In this document: one piece after another, positions 5,787-6,019 of the stretch
Numbering within the stretch: position 1 is the stretch's first letter
Layout: each line of letters opens with the position of its first letter
From: an uncultured Desulfobacteraceae bacterium
Lineage (GTDB): Bacteria > Desulfobacterota > Desulfobacteria > Desulfobacterales > UBA2174
DNA length: 6,019 nucleotides
Direction of reading: 5' to 3'
Assembly (NCBI GenBank): GCA_937982505.1
Contig: CALJLV010000099.1
Coordinates: 1 to 6,019 of the forward strand
The notes under the pieces: model-generated
Seen by the model: the letters and a program-made list of their open reading frames with translations, nothing else
What the model was told of the DNA's origin: nothing
The model's database searches: none
Position numbers and translations under genes: made by a program

Positions 5787-5990
5787 ATGGAATGCCACCA
5801 ACAGCGCAATCTGAAACACTGCAACTGCACCTACGAACCGTGCAGCCGCAAGGGGGTCTGCTGCGACTGCATCGCTTACCATCTCCGGTCGCGCCAGTTG
5901 CCGGCCTGCTGTTTTCCGGCGGCGGCCGAGCGCACCTTCGACCGCAGCTTCGAGCACTTCGCCCGGCTGGTGGCGGCGCGCAAGGTCTAG
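5787..5990 (+). CDS. DUF6485-like small cysteine-rich protein
   Basis: A 67-residue soluble protein with nine Cys, at 3, 12, 14, 19, 25, 26, 28, 41 and 42. The pattern HCNCTYEPCSRKGVCCDC (11-28), then IAYH, LPACCFP (38-44) and ERTFDRSFEHF (48-58), fits my recollection of the DUF6485 family of small conserved bacterial proteins, whose function is not known. The Cys spacing suggests a zinc or iron-sulfur site, and His4, His11 and His32 could add ligands; that is inference. A strong GGAGGAAG sits seven bases before the ATG, and a candidate promoter with a structured leader of about 150 bases lies upstream. It is divergent from the YkgJ-like operon, so shared control is possible. Length matches a complete short family member; it is not a fragment. 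The opposite strand is open too, but that product shows no family motif. Confidence 0.85.
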   Translation: MECHQQRNLKHCNCTYEPCSRKGVCCDCIAYHLRSRQLPACCFPAAAERTFDRSFEHFARLVAARKV

Positions 5991-6019
5991 AGAATGGTGG
6001 CATCGCCTTGCACGGGGGG

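Noticed and set aside
5692..6003. Minus-strand open frames opposite the small Cys-rich gene
   Set aside because: No ribosome-binding site or motif; the plus-strand frame has a strong Shine-Dalgarno and a DUF6485-like pattern.

Overview
The window is very GC-rich, with strong G/C preference at third codon positions. It is read as a piece of a bacterial chromosome, probably a Desulfobacterota (deltaproteobacterial) or similar Gram-negative anaerobe. This rests on the composition, a GAF-type PtsP, and a DUF6485-like small Cys protein, and is an inference from gene content rather than a marker-gene assignment. There are no mobile elements, tRNAs, rRNAs or CRISPR arrays.

Layout: five protein genes. 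Four are on the minus strand and read leftward as one apparent operon from a promoter near 5400-5428. In transcription order they are: (1) a nine-cysteine YkgJ-like putative metal-binding protein (4443..5306); (2) a HAD-superfamily phosphatase of the phosphoglycolate phosphatase type (3688..4383); (3) an FAD/NAD(P)-dependent pyridine nucleotide-disulfide oxidoreductase with a CxxxxC redox centre (2320..3666, GTG start, strong Shine-Dalgarno); (4) a complete PtsP, the nitrogen-type PTS enzyme I with an N-terminal GAF domain (11..2323), whose ATG overlaps the stop of gene 3 as ATGA. A roughly 480-base non-coding stretch (5307..5786) separates them from a fifth gene on the plus strand (5787..5990), a 67-residue protein with nine cysteines resembling DUF6485. 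The stretch holds candidate promoters for both directions, a plus-strand hairpin followed by four T, and two hairpins in the leader of the small gene.

How the genes may work together: PtsP would take phosphate from PEP and pass it to an NPr/HPr-like carrier, but no carrier or EIIA gene lies in the window. Its GAF domain could sense a small ligand. Translational coupling of PtsP to a thiol/disulfide flavoenzyme, with a phosphatase and Cys-rich proteins next door, suggests a link between phosphate signalling and redox or metal status. That link is inference from gene order only. The most unusual points are the flavoenzyme's Tyr in place of the usual C-terminal catalytic His, the coupling of gor-like and ptsP genes, the two divergently arranged Cys-rich proteins, and the structured leader of the small gene.
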